A DNA stretch of 16,285 bases from an uncultured Elusimicrobia bacterium (GTDB taxonomy: Bacteria; Elusimicrobiota; Endomicrobiia; Endomicrobiales; Endomicrobiaceae), in NCBI GenBank assembly GCA_947168325.1, contig CAMVLN010000021.1, forward strand, positions 1 through 16,285, written 5' to 3'. Positions within the stretch are counted from its first letter, which is position 1. Each line of letters opens with the position of its first letter. Below, piece after piece: positions 1 to 8,600 of the stretch. The notes under the pieces are model-generated. The model saw only the letters and a program-made list of their open reading frames with translations, had not been told where the DNA came from and did no database searches. The position numbers and the translations under genes are program-made.

Positions 1-872
1 TCATATATATAAATTTCATTTTTATAACTATTTACAACTATATCTTGAATATCACCAAAATCAGCATTATTTACTTTTAAAAAACTATCGTTATTATATA
101 GAATTGTTACTGGAGATGTAGCTAATATCATGTTATTTTTTATAAAATCTATAGAATAAGTTCGTTTTTCCATAATTCTATTTACAAAATTATTATTTTT
201 AAAAGGAATAATAAAATATAACATGTTAGAATAAATTAATGATTCTATTAAAATTATAAATATTATAGACTGTTTATTGATTTTTTTATTTAAAATTTTA
301 TTAAGTATTAAATCTATACAGAACAATTCACTAATTATTGGGACATGTTTTATAAATTTTTTTATTTTAGTGCTTTTATTAATAAGAATAGATATTATAA
401 AAATTGATAAAGTCATTATAGGTAAAAAGAATATATTGTTTAAAGATGTATATAAATATACTAAAAAATATATAACAAAAATTGATATTAAATCAAAATA
501 TATTGATTTGTTTAAAAAAATTCTTATACATATTAGAACAAGTAATATTAATAATATTGATAATAATAATATATCTACTTGTTGAGCATTTGCACAAAAC
601 TTACTAAATAATATATATTTTAATATAAATGTTTTTGTTGGGGCAGCATAAAAAGAAGTATTTACTATACTCAACATACTATCGGAATTAAATAACTTAT
701 GAATATAGTAAGAAACATTGAAAGAAATATTAATTAATGTTGTAAAAAAAGTCTCAGACCATATGTACTTTGCATTTAACACTGCAAAAAAACAAATTCC
801 AAAAATAGATAATGTGATAAATCGCAAAGTCCAAAATACTATTGTATATAAATATTGACAAACTTTATTCAT
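1..872 (-). CDS. Partial multi-spanning membrane protein, 3' end beyond the left edge
   Basis: An uninterrupted minus-strand frame of 290 codons runs from an ATG at 872-870 to the window edge, so the C-terminus is missing. I do not recognise the family. Strongly hydrophobic segments lie at about residues 8-32, 100-120, 124-143, 147-165 and 202-223. Residues 33-99 look like a large extracytoplasmic or loop region. After the last membrane segment the chain turns polar (about 228-290), with beta-like stretches such as DIQDIVVNSYKNEIYIY. These resemble the start of a beta-propeller repeat, but that is only an impression. The ATG shares one base with the TAA of the carbamoyltransferase gene (TAATG), which implies translational coupling and membership of the glycan operon. 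A role in glycan export, polymerisation or membrane-bound transfer would fit the context but is inferred. The plus-strand frame at 277-585 is its antisense shadow. Confidence 0.8.
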   Translation of the reverse strand, partial: MNKVCQYLYTIVFWTLRFITLSIFGICFFAVLNAKYIWSETFFTTLINISFNVSYYIHKLFNSDSMLSIVNTSFYAAPTKTFILKYILFSKFCANAQQVDILLLSILLILLVLICIRIFLNKSIYFDLISIFVIYFLVYLYTSLNNIFFLPIMTLSIFIISILINKSTKIKKFIKHVPIISELFCIDLILNKILNKKINKQSIIFIILIESLIYSNMLYFIIPFKNNNFVNRIMEKRTYSIDFIKNNMILATSPVTILYNNDSFLKVNNADFGDIQDIVVNSYKNEIYIY

Positions 873-2512
873 TATTTTTCCAATAAGTAATTTCCTAATG
901 TAATAAAATCCATAGGAGTTGTAAAAAATACGGATAATGCATCTTGAGGAGTTCTTGCTATTGGCATCCCTTTTGTATTTAGGCTTGTGTTTAATAATAC
1001 ATATACTCCCGTCTTTTTACCAAACTCTTTTATTATATTATAAAAGTATGAATTATTTTTTTTGTTTACTATTTGAATTCTAGCTGTATTATCTATATGT
1101 ATTGCTGATATAATATCGTTTTTCTTCTCTTCTTTTACCTTTACATTAACTATCATAAAGTCATAATCACATTTTGTTTTTGGAAAAATAAAATAATCTT
1201 GAGCCTTTTCCTTTATTACAGATGGAGCAAAAGGTTGAAATAATTCTCTATGTTTAAATTCTTTATTTAATATATCTTTTATTTTAGGATTTTTTGGATT
1301 TGCCAATATAGATCTATTCCCTAATGCTCTTGGTCCATATTCCATTCTATCATGAAAGATAGCACCTATTTTATTTAAAGATAATTTTTCTGCTATGATT
1401 TCAGCTATATTTTTATGATATTTATACTTTATTTTTAATCTATCTAATTCTTTTTTTATTTCTTTATTTGAAAAACTATCTCCTAAATATGCTGATGTTA
1501 TTGTTTTTGAAACAAAACTTTTATATTTATTTGCAACAAATAAAGCTCCACCTAAAGATGTTCCATTATCTCCGGCACAAGGCGGAACAAAAATATTTTC
1601 AAACTCATTGGAATATGTAATTTTTGAATTTAATTGTGCATTAAGTGCTACTCCGCCTGCTAAACATAAATTATTTGACCTATATTTGCTGTTTTTTAAT
1701 TGTCTAATCAATGCAAAATATGCTTGTTCTAATTGTTCTTGTGCAGTTTTTGCAACTGATAAATAACAGTTATCTATTTTCCAATTTTCAAGTCTTTGTT
1801 GCCTTTTTAATTTATTTATTAAATAATTGTTAAACAATGGTTCTTGTCTTGATGGATTTGTCCTTCCAGGAAATATACCATTCATTAAATATTTTGTATT
1901 AACAGTATATTCATTATCATTGATTTTTAAAAAATCAGTGATAATACAATTAGTTTTTGATTTAAAACCTGCAAGAGCCATAGTTTTGCATTCATCATTG
2001 TCATATCTAAAACCAAGATATTGTGTTATTGTTGCATAAAATAAACCTAAAGAATTAGGTTTAGAATAAGATTTTATTTCTTTTATTCCAAATTTATTAG
2101 CATAAAATAAAACCGTACTTTTATTATCCCCGGATAAATCTGCCGTTATAATAAAACTATTTTTAAATCCACTTAAATAAAAAGCTGAACTTGCATGTGC
2201 TAAATGATGATTTACAAAATATATTTTAGGACAATATCCAAATTTAAAATTAAAAAAATTTAATAATATTTGTTTCATATTAGTATAAGTTTCACATGCA
2301 AAAACTATGCAATCAACATCTTTTATTGATATTTTCGCTTCTTGTAAACAAAAATTTATTGAATTTTCAGGTAGAACCCCCGGAGCATGCTTTATTCTTG
2401 TAAATCTTTCTTCTTCAATACAAGCAACTATTTTACCATCTTTAATGATTGATGCCGAAGAGTCTTGATTTCCTGGTAAAGTTCCGCCATTTATACCTAA
2501 AATGATTTTCAT
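872..2512 (-). CDS. Carbamoyltransferase of the NodU/CmcH/TobZ family
   Basis: Likely transfers a carbamoyl group from carbamoyl phosphate, via carbamoyl-adenylate, to a hydroxyl of a sugar or other acceptor. The start at 2512 is preferred: it begins MKIILGING, as family members do, and its ATG overlaps the upstream TGA as ATGA. An in-frame ATG at 2533 would add seven residues. With the 546-residue form, the Kae1-like N-terminal domain carries EEERFTR (about 33-39), the metal/substrate motif HHLAHA (102-107), ADLSGD (124-129), LCLAGGVALN (282-291) and DNGTSLGGAL (315-324). The YrdC-like C-terminal domain carries RMEYGPRALGNRS (389-401) and FQPFAPSVI. Length is normal for the family and the key motifs are present. 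The acceptor cannot be read from sequence. The neighbouring GT2 and sugar amidotransferase genes point to a surface glycan rather than an antibiotic. Confidence 0.93.
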   Translation of the reverse strand: MKIILGINGGTLPGNQDSSASIIKDGKIVACIEEERFTRIKHAPGVLPENSINFCLQEAKISIKDVDCIVFACETYTNMKQILLNFFNFKFGYCPKIYFVNHHLAHASSAFYLSGFKNSFIITADLSGDNKSTVLFYANKFGIKEIKSYSKPNSLGLFYATITQYLGFRYDNDECKTMALAGFKSKTNCIITDFLKINDNEYTVNTKYLMNGIFPGRTNPSRQEPLFNNYLINKLKRQQRLENWKIDNCYLSVAKTAQEQLEQAYFALIRQLKNSKYRSNNLCLAGGVALNAQLNSKITYSNEFENIFVPPCAGDNGTSLGGALFVANKYKSFVSKTITSAYLGDSFSNKEIKKELDRLKIKYKYHKNIAEIIAEKLSLNKIGAIFHDRMEYGPRALGNRSILANPKNPKIKDILNKEFKHRELFQPFAPSVIKEKAQDYFIFPKTKCDYDFMIVNVKVKEEKKNDIISAIHIDNTARIQIVNKKNNSYFYNIIKEFGKKTGVYVLLNTSLNTKGMPIARTPQDALSVFFTTPMDFITLGNYLLEK

Positions 2513-3237
2513 CTTTTCCATATAAAAATACAAATACTATATATTCTAAATTTTAAAATATCTAATAAACTACATAAAATATCTTTTAATGTTCCAAAAT
2601 GAGCTTTTCCTTTTTCTCTTTTGTTAAAAACAACTTCTATACTCTTAACATTATACTTTAAATATTTTGATTTTAAAATCATTTCTGGTTGAACAAAGCC
2701 TGTGCTTTTAGAGCTAGGAAATATATTTTTTAAAATTTCTTTTTTAAAGATAAATGTAAAATTGCAATCAGCAACATCTATTAATACTAATGGAAAAAAT
2801 ATATGTAAAATCACTCTATTACAAAATGAAATAAATTTTCGCCATAGAGTTGCTCCGTTGTTTTTATTTCTTTCTATTACTATTAAATCAAAAGGGAGAT
2901 TTTTTTCAAAAATACTACTAATATCTTTAGGATTTAGAGGTAAGTCTGCTGAATTAAACAATATGTATTCGTTTGATGCTTTTAAAAATCCATCTTTTAA
3001 TGATTGAGCTAGCCCCATATTTTTGGTATGTTGTACTAATGTTAAATCCTTATATTTTATTGATAATTCAATCAGTTTTTGATAGGTACTATCATTACTT
3101 CCATCATCAACAACTACTAACTCAAAATTTTTAAATTTAGAAGCTTCTGCCATAGTTTTTTCTATAGCTAAAACTATATTTTCTTCTTCATTATACACTG
3201 GAATTATAATAGATAATGCTACATTGTTTATAATCAT
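2509..3237 (-). CDS. Family 2 glycosyltransferase (DPM1-like)
   Basis: A 242-residue inverting GT-A glycosyltransferase, probably cytoplasmic at the inner membrane face, that transfers a sugar from a nucleotide-sugar to a lipid or glycan acceptor. It opens with LSIIIPVYNEEENI (about 8-21), has the nucleotide-binding VDDGSNDST (43-51), and then NSADLP (95-100) where the DXD metal motif normally sits. The first Asp is replaced by Ser, a variant I recall in some members of this family. FNKREKGKAHFG near residue 210 corresponds to the conserved R..G.S/A.. acceptor-side motif. Hydrophobic stretches near 143-156 and 219-240 may be membrane-associating, but there is no clear C-terminal pair of membrane helices. 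The gene ends in an ATGA overlap with the carbamoyltransferase. It is separated by 169 bases from the upstream amidotransferase gene. Exact donor and acceptor are unknown. Confidence 0.9.
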   Translation of the reverse strand: MIINNVALSIIIPVYNEEENIVLAIEKTMAEASKFKNFELVVVDDGSNDSTYQKLIELSIKYKDLTLVQHTKNMGLAQSLKDGFLKASNEYILFNSADLPLNPKDISSIFEKNLPFDLIVIERNKNNGATLWRKFISFCNRVILHIFFPLVLIDVADCNFTFIFKKEILKNIFPSSKSTGFVQPEMILKSKYLKYNVKSIEVVFNKREKGKAHFGTLKDILCSLLDILKFRIYSICIFIWKR

Positions 3238-3406
3238 ATTTTGCTCTGTTTTTTTACAGATTTGTCACTAGAATCTAAACTAAATATAAAGTTTATAACA
3301 TGTTAGAGTTTTTAATAAAAAATCCACTATATTACAATTCTTAAAATTAGAAAACTTCTTAATTAAATTTTTACTAGATTTATGCCTAAAAATGTAACAT
3401 TTGTTT

Positions 3407-4570
3407 TTATTTAGAAATTCCAAATTCAAAATATTTTTTATACACAACTTTAGGAACAATATTTAATGCTGAAACCATTTTTATAGGATATTTTAACATC
3501 TTAATAATATTATAATTTGTATTATAATTTTTAAAAGTTTTTAATGGCAACTTCATAATTTTATCAAATTCTTGTTGTGAAACATTTATTGTCTTTAAAC
3601 AATCTTCTATAATTTTATCATTTTCAATATGATATGGTTTATTCATCCTATTTAATGCTTCTTCTCTTGTCATCTGTCCATCTCTAATTAATGCAGAATC
3701 ACTATTCATATTTAAATTAATATGAAACTTTACTCTATGAACATAAGCAATAAAACTATGATATAAATCGTCGAAATAATGAGCTCCGGGATATACCCAG
3801 TCCAATTCTTCTTTTATTATATCTTCGGCATCTTTTCTAACATAATTTATATAGTAGTTTGGTGTAAAAGTTTTTATTCCTTTTATAAATGCATAGTAAA
3901 AAATTTCTTTTAAATCTAAATTATATGTAGGGTTTTCTGGTGTCCATTTTGGTAATAGTATTTTTCCAAACATATTATGAACGGTTTTTAAATATTTACC
4001 ATCAAAAAAAGACCATTCTAACGGCTTTACCCCTTCTGTCCTAAAAGATTGTCCTATAAAAATATTTTTTATTCCATATTTGTATGCAGTTGAATACAAA
4101 GCAGTTGCTATTGCAATATCTGTTCCCATATTTAAATCTGGGACGGAAGCTCTTAAAAAATCCCTTTTTAGTTCATAAGCAAGTTCTTTTGGATAGCAAA
4201 CATTTATAAATTTCACATTAAGTTTTTCTACTGCTTTTTTCATATTTTCTGTAGCAATCGGGTTATCAAAATAGTCATCACTATGAACTGCTAAAACTCT
4301 TAATTGCCATACTTTTACTGCATTATATAACAAATATATGCTATCTCTGCCACCACTAATACCAACAACACAATCAAATTCTTTATTTTTAGATTGTTTT
4401 TTTATATCTTTAATAATTTTATTTAACTGTTGGGTTCCTCTTTCGCCGTTAGGAAATATTTCACAGAGTTCGTCATGCAAATGGCAGAAATTACAAACTC
4501 CGTTAATATCAAAATTTATTCCCGGAACACTATTATCTTGAATACATCTTGTACAAATTTGTTTTTCCAT
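3407..4570 (-). CDS. N-acetyl sugar amidotransferase (WbpG/PseA-like)
   Basis: A 387-residue ATP-dependent amidotransferase of the PP-loop family that makes acetamidino (amidine) groups on N-acetylated nucleotide-sugars of surface polysaccharides or flagellin glycans. The N-terminus has a zinc-ribbon-like set C6-X2-C9 and C26-X2-C29. The ATP pyrophosphatase loop is GISGGRDS (about 70-77; SGGRDS at 72-77). The segment LRVLAVHSDDYFDNP and the length also match the WbpG/PseA/LegN group. Known homologues such as WbpG often act with HisH/HisF-like glutaminase and cyclase partners to deliver ammonia, and no such partners are visible in this window. The gene starts 14 bases after the HAD gene stop; a weak AGG lies about 9 bases before the ATG. 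The assignment to the family is firm, while the precise sugar substrate is not known. Confidence 0.9.
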   Translation of the reverse strand: MEKQICTRCIQDNSVPGINFDINGVCNFCHLHDELCEIFPNGERGTQQLNKIIKDIKKQSKNKEFDCVVGISGGRDSIYLLYNAVKVWQLRVLAVHSDDYFDNPIATENMKKAVEKLNVKFINVCYPKELAYELKRDFLRASVPDLNMGTDIAIATALYSTAYKYGIKNIFIGQSFRTEGVKPLEWSFFDGKYLKTVHNMFGKILLPKWTPENPTYNLDLKEIFYYAFIKGIKTFTPNYYINYVRKDAEDIIKEELDWVYPGAHYFDDLYHSFIAYVHRVKFHINLNMNSDSALIRDGQMTREEALNRMNKPYHIENDKIIEDCLKTINVSQQEFDKIMKLPLKTFKNYNTNYNIIKMLKYPIKMVSALNIVPKVVYKKYFEFGISK

Positions 4571-4584
4571 TTTTTAACCTATTA

Positions 4585-5229
4585 TTAAAAAACTTCACTA
4601 ACTTTCTTGCAAATAATATCTGCCTGTTTTAAATATTGTTTTGGTAAACTTGTTGTAACTGCTACACAAAACATTTTTGCAGATTTTGCTGCTCTTATTC
4701 CATAAGGGGCATTTTCTACAACTATACATTCTGTTGGTTTTACTCTTAATTTTTTTGCTGCAGTTAAATATGAATCCGGATGAGGCTTTCCTTTTTTTAT
4801 TATATCTGCTGAAATTATAACATTAAACTTTGATAAGATTTTTTTTGGCAACATAGAAACAACTTTTTGTCTTACTGAACCAGTAACTATTGCTAACAAA
4901 AAACCTTTATTTTTTAATTTGATAAGTATCTGTTCTATATTTAAAAATAAATGAACTTTAAAATATTTTTTATATAATTTATCCCTTATATTTAAAACTT
5001 CTGCAATTATTTTAGCATCACACTTAATCTTATCTCTTTTGAAAAATCTTTCAACACATGTTTCACATTTTTCACCTTCTTTTTCGTAAATATCAAAAGG
5101 AGAAACTGTAATATTATATTTTTTTAAAGTTTCAAACCAAGAAATAAAATGATATGGCATTGAATCAACTATAACTCCATCCATATCAAATAAAACTGCT
5201 TTATATTTTTTTAAGTTATTAACTTTCAT
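4585..5229 (-). CDS. HAD-superfamily phosphatase / phosphoglucomutase-like hydrolase
   Basis: A 214-residue haloacid-dehalogenase phosphotransferase with an alpha-helical cap (roughly residues 25-95). Motif I is FDMDGVIVDS, with the nucleophile and acid at D15 and D17. Motif II is VTGS (T116). Motif III is the lysine of KGKPHPD (K148). Motif IV is VVENAPYGIRAA (E172, N173), an E-N pair in place of the commoner E-D. This set is typical of the beta-phosphoglucomutase/sugar-phosphatase branch. As the first gene of the glycan operon it most plausibly dephosphorylates or isomerises a sugar phosphate on the way to the activated sugar, but the substrate cannot be deduced. No clear Shine-Dalgarno precedes the ATG at 5229; a TATAAT lies just upstream. 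Confidence 0.88.
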   Translation of the reverse strand: MKVNNLKKYKAVLFDMDGVIVDSMPYHFISWFETLKKYNITVSPFDIYEKEGEKCETCVERFFKRDKIKCDAKIIAEVLNIRDKLYKKYFKVHLFLNIEQILIKLKNKGFLLAIVTGSVRQKVVSMLPKKILSKFNVIISADIIKKGKPHPDSYLTAAKKLRVKPTECIVVENAPYGIRAAKSAKMFCVAVTTSLPKQYLKQADIICKKVSEVF

Positions 5230-5243
5230 GACATTTTGATTGT

Positions 5244-5249
5244 ATTATA
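5244..5249 (-). promoter_or_regulatory. Candidate -10 box of the glycan operon
   Basis: The minus strand reads TATAAT here, 14 bases before the HAD start codon, and is preceded by long T-runs. No convincing -35 hexamer is found 16-18 bases further upstream, so the call rests on the -10 alone. In such AT-rich DNA a chance match is quite possible. Confidence 0.25.
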
Positions 5250-5276
5250 AAAAAAACAAAAAATCAAAAAGTATAA

Positions 5277-5537
5277 TCACTTAACTTCAAGAAAGATTTT
5301 TTTATCTTTCGTAGTAAGTTTTTGTAGATATTTATCAGTCCTCATTGAATGGTTTTTTACCATTGCTATATGGTTTCAGAAAACACCATTTACTTGTTCT
5401 TTTATAAGTTGCCTATAAATTATATTTGTTTTACCATTTCTCATATCTTCAAAAACTTCTTCTACTTGCAATAGTTATAAATCTTTATGTGATGTAACTA
5501 AAAGTTCATCTAATGTACAATGTGGAGATAATTTCAT
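5277..5537 (-). pseudogene. Small decayed reading frame with two in-frame stops
   Basis: From an ATG at 5537 a minus-strand frame of 87 codons reads like protein but is broken by TAA at 5477-5475 (codon 21) and TGA at 5378-5376 (codon 54), before a final TGA at 5279-5277. It begins MKLSPHCTLDELL and later reads EEVFEDMRNGKTNIIYRQLI and KYLQKLTTKDKKIF. Stretches of 20, 32 and 32 open codons in one frame are longer than expected by chance in DNA this AT-rich. The opening resembles the 'LSPHFTLEEL' start of phage-type M15 peptidases, but the rest does not, so I assign no function. It lies between the glycan operon and the protease gene. Confidence 0.4.
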
Positions 5538-5591
5538 TTTTTATCTTTTCCCTTATTTTTTTAAAAAACCGGTATACTTTAAAAATCTATG

Positions 5592-5637
5592 AAAAAATAT
5601 TTAATTAAAAAACTTAAATTATAGTTAATAAAATATT
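5592..5637 (-). terminator. Possible AT-only terminator after the protease gene
   Basis: Arms TTAATAAAATATT (5625-5637) and AATATTTAATTAA (5596-5608) are complementary at 12 of 13 positions with a 16-base loop. On the minus strand they are followed by a T-run (5597-5592). The geometry is that of an intrinsic terminator, but the stem has no G-C pairs, so it would be weak. It overlaps the protease stop codon. Confidence 0.25.
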
Positions 5638-8600
5638 ATCTAATAACTGCTATTTTAAAAACTTTCTTTTGTCCACAATTTTTTATTAAAAGCAAATAAA
5701 CACCAGGTGCAACTTTTTCTCCATTTTCATTTTTTAAGTCCCATTTTAGTTTGTTTTCACTAGAAACAATTATATCGTTAGAACTAAAACTTTTTACAAG
5801 TTTTGATGTCATAGTAAATATTTCTGCACTAAAATCGTATAGATTATCTGGGAGTCTTGCAATATATAGATATCCACTTCTTGCAGGATTTGGGTAACAT
5901 ATAACCTGTGATAAATCATTGAAAGCTGTTTTTGTTCCTTCTAACAAACAGTAGTTCGGATAATCAGCTGAATCCACATTTATAGTTACTTCTACAATAT
6001 TATAAGACTGGTTCAAATTGACCATTTTATCAAAAGAATATATTAAAGTTCCATAATTATTAAGCCATTGTTGTATATTTTCTACAGCAGTTGCTCCAGT
6101 AAATCTTTTAGTTGTATTAGACGAATGTGTAATTTCATAATCCAAAGGTGAATTGTTTGAAGAACTTATATTTCCTATGGAAGTAATGGTTTGGTTAGAT
6201 TGTACAAGAAGATTATTTACATCAATAATTAGATTTGCATTTTCAGATGAAACTTTACCAGTATAATTTTTCCCTATTCCACAAACAGTTTCAGAATTTA
6301 TGTAAGTATAATATAACAAAGCCATATCATTAACATGGCTTGCCCCATTAATAGAAATTTCAAAATATTGTGATATTTTATTCTGTTCATCTTCACTTAA
6401 AACCTTTAGTTCATCCTTTGTTTTTACCGGTGAATATTTCATTATAAAGTTAAGAAAATTTACACCATTGGTATCTAAATTATTTATAAATTTTATAAAT
6501 GTGAAAGATTTTGCTCCTTTCAGAAAATAATAGTTTTGATAGCTATTGGAATCAATATCTACATTTATAGTTACTTCTACAATATTATAAGACTGGTTCA
6601 AATTGACCATTTTATCAAAAGAATATATTAAAGTTCCATAATTATTAAGCCATTGTTGTATATTTTCTACAGCAGTTGCTCCAGTAAATCTTTTAGTTGT
6701 ATTAGACGAATGTGTAATTTCATAATCCAAAGGTGAATTGTTTGAAGAACTTATATTTCCTATGGAAGTAATGGTTTGGTTAGATTGTACAAGAAGATTA
6801 TTTACATCAATAATTAGATTTGCATTTTCAGATGAAACTTTACCAGTATAATTTTTCCCTATTCCACAAACAGTTTCAGAATTTATGTAAGTATAATATA
6901 ACAAAGCCATATCATTAACATGGCTTGCCCCATTAATAGAAATTTCAAAATATTGTGATATTTTATTCTGTTCATCTTCACTTAAAACCTTTAGTTCATC
7001 CTTTGTTTTTACCGGTGAATATTTCATTATAAAGTTAAGAAAATTTACACCATTGGTATCTAAATTATTTATAAATGCTTCATAAACAGAAGGCTCTATT
7101 TTTTCTGGCATTAAATAAAAACTCATTGTATTATTACTTGCTGATATATTTGATATATCTATTCCAGAATATTCATCATTATAACTTCTAGCATTAGGTT
7201 TATTTGTATCAGTATCGTTAAAAACGGTTAGCGTAGCATTAGTTCCACCTCTATAATAATCAGTATCTCTCCCTCTACCATTGTCACTAGGCATATGACC
7301 ATTTTTCCAATTAGAAGATGTGTTGTCTGCTTCTTCAATTGCAACCATATAATGTTCTCCATCGCTTACACTCTGATTGTGAGATTGATATATGTCTCCA
7401 TCAAATATTCTATCATCTATATGATAGATAAGTAATCCTCTTCTTCCACTTGATGCTCCAGGTAATCCCACATCAAATCCTATAGGTTGCCTATTTTCTA
7501 TTAAAAAATATTCTTTACTACTACTAAAATTTTTACCATTAAACTTATAAATGGCATCATCATTTTCTTCAACATTATTTATATAATTTGTACCTCCGGT
7601 TGCAGTTTTAGCATTAGCCCAACCAAGCTTATATTTTATCCAAGCACAAGGATGTGCAGGTGTTGCTTGACCACCATTATAACTACCTCCTGCCATAATA
7701 CAAAAATTACCAACTCCTTCACTATTATATTGTGTATCATACAAATCTGGTATGCCTAAAAAATGTATAGTTTCATGGCATGGGGCACCTATTCTTAATA
7801 AGCCTTCATTACCTTCATAACCTCTTCCTGCTGCTTCTGTATGATAAGTATCAAACAATATACCTTGAAATGTTCGGTCTTTTGTGGCATAATAACGAGC
7901 ACTAAGTTGCCATTTGTGTGACCATATATTATCACTAGAGTATGCAAGTCCATCCTGTGCAGCATCCCCACCAGCATGGATAACAGTAAAACCTTGCGGG
8001 ATTAACCGTCCAGAACTATCACTACTATCTTTCCATGCTTCTTTTAATTGGGATATTAAAGCACTATTACTACTATCATTAAAAAATTGTTCTAATGCTG
8101 TTCTTATCAATTCTAAAACTTTATATGATCCTGCACTTCCCTGATTTTCACCACATTCACTATGTGCAATATCTACTGTTATTATAGGTGAAACTATGGA
8201 TTTATATTCTAACTTACCATAAGATACTTCTTTAAAATAATCGTAATAAGAACCTTTTGCATCATACTCCGTATACCCTTCTTTATTAAATAAATCTACA
8301 AATTTTTGACGGATTTGTTCATCTGTTGAAGAAGAATTAAAGGGGCTCTTATCTCTAAATGTTAAATCATTAAATTGAACTAATAGAACAAAATTTATTC
8401 TTTTTTCTACTTGTTTTTCTATTTCTCGTTCCGCTTGTACTTTTGATAATCCTTTCGCCTTTTGTATTTTTTGTATTTTTTCTTGCTTTATTTTCTCATT
8501 AAATTGCCTTGTTTGTTGTAATTGCTTATAAAAATCTCGTTTTCGTTGTAGTCCTAAATTCTTTCTTTTTATATCTTGTATATTTTTTGTTAATTTACCT

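Noticed and set aside
95..100. GT2 DXD variant (residues NSADLP) as evidence of an inactive enzyme; numbers are residues of the GT2 protein
   Set aside because: SAD in place of DXD is a variant I recall in this branch of GT2 enzymes, so it does not by itself indicate loss of activity.
277..585. Plus-strand frame of 102 codons
   Set aside because: It is antisense to the open minus-strand membrane gene, lacks a ribosome-binding site and has low-complexity composition.
3280..3420. Minus-strand open stretch after the amidotransferase stop in another frame
   Set aside because: No proper start, the amidotransferase is already full length, and such an open run can occur by chance in AT-rich DNA.
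5291..5310. Hairpin GAAAGAT-N6-ATCTTTC
   Set aside because: It could be a terminator, but it lies inside the decayed frame and no T-run follows the stem on either strand in the right place.
5976..7076. CRISPR-like repetition
   Set aside because: There are only two long copies within a coding frame, with no short regular repeats or spacers.
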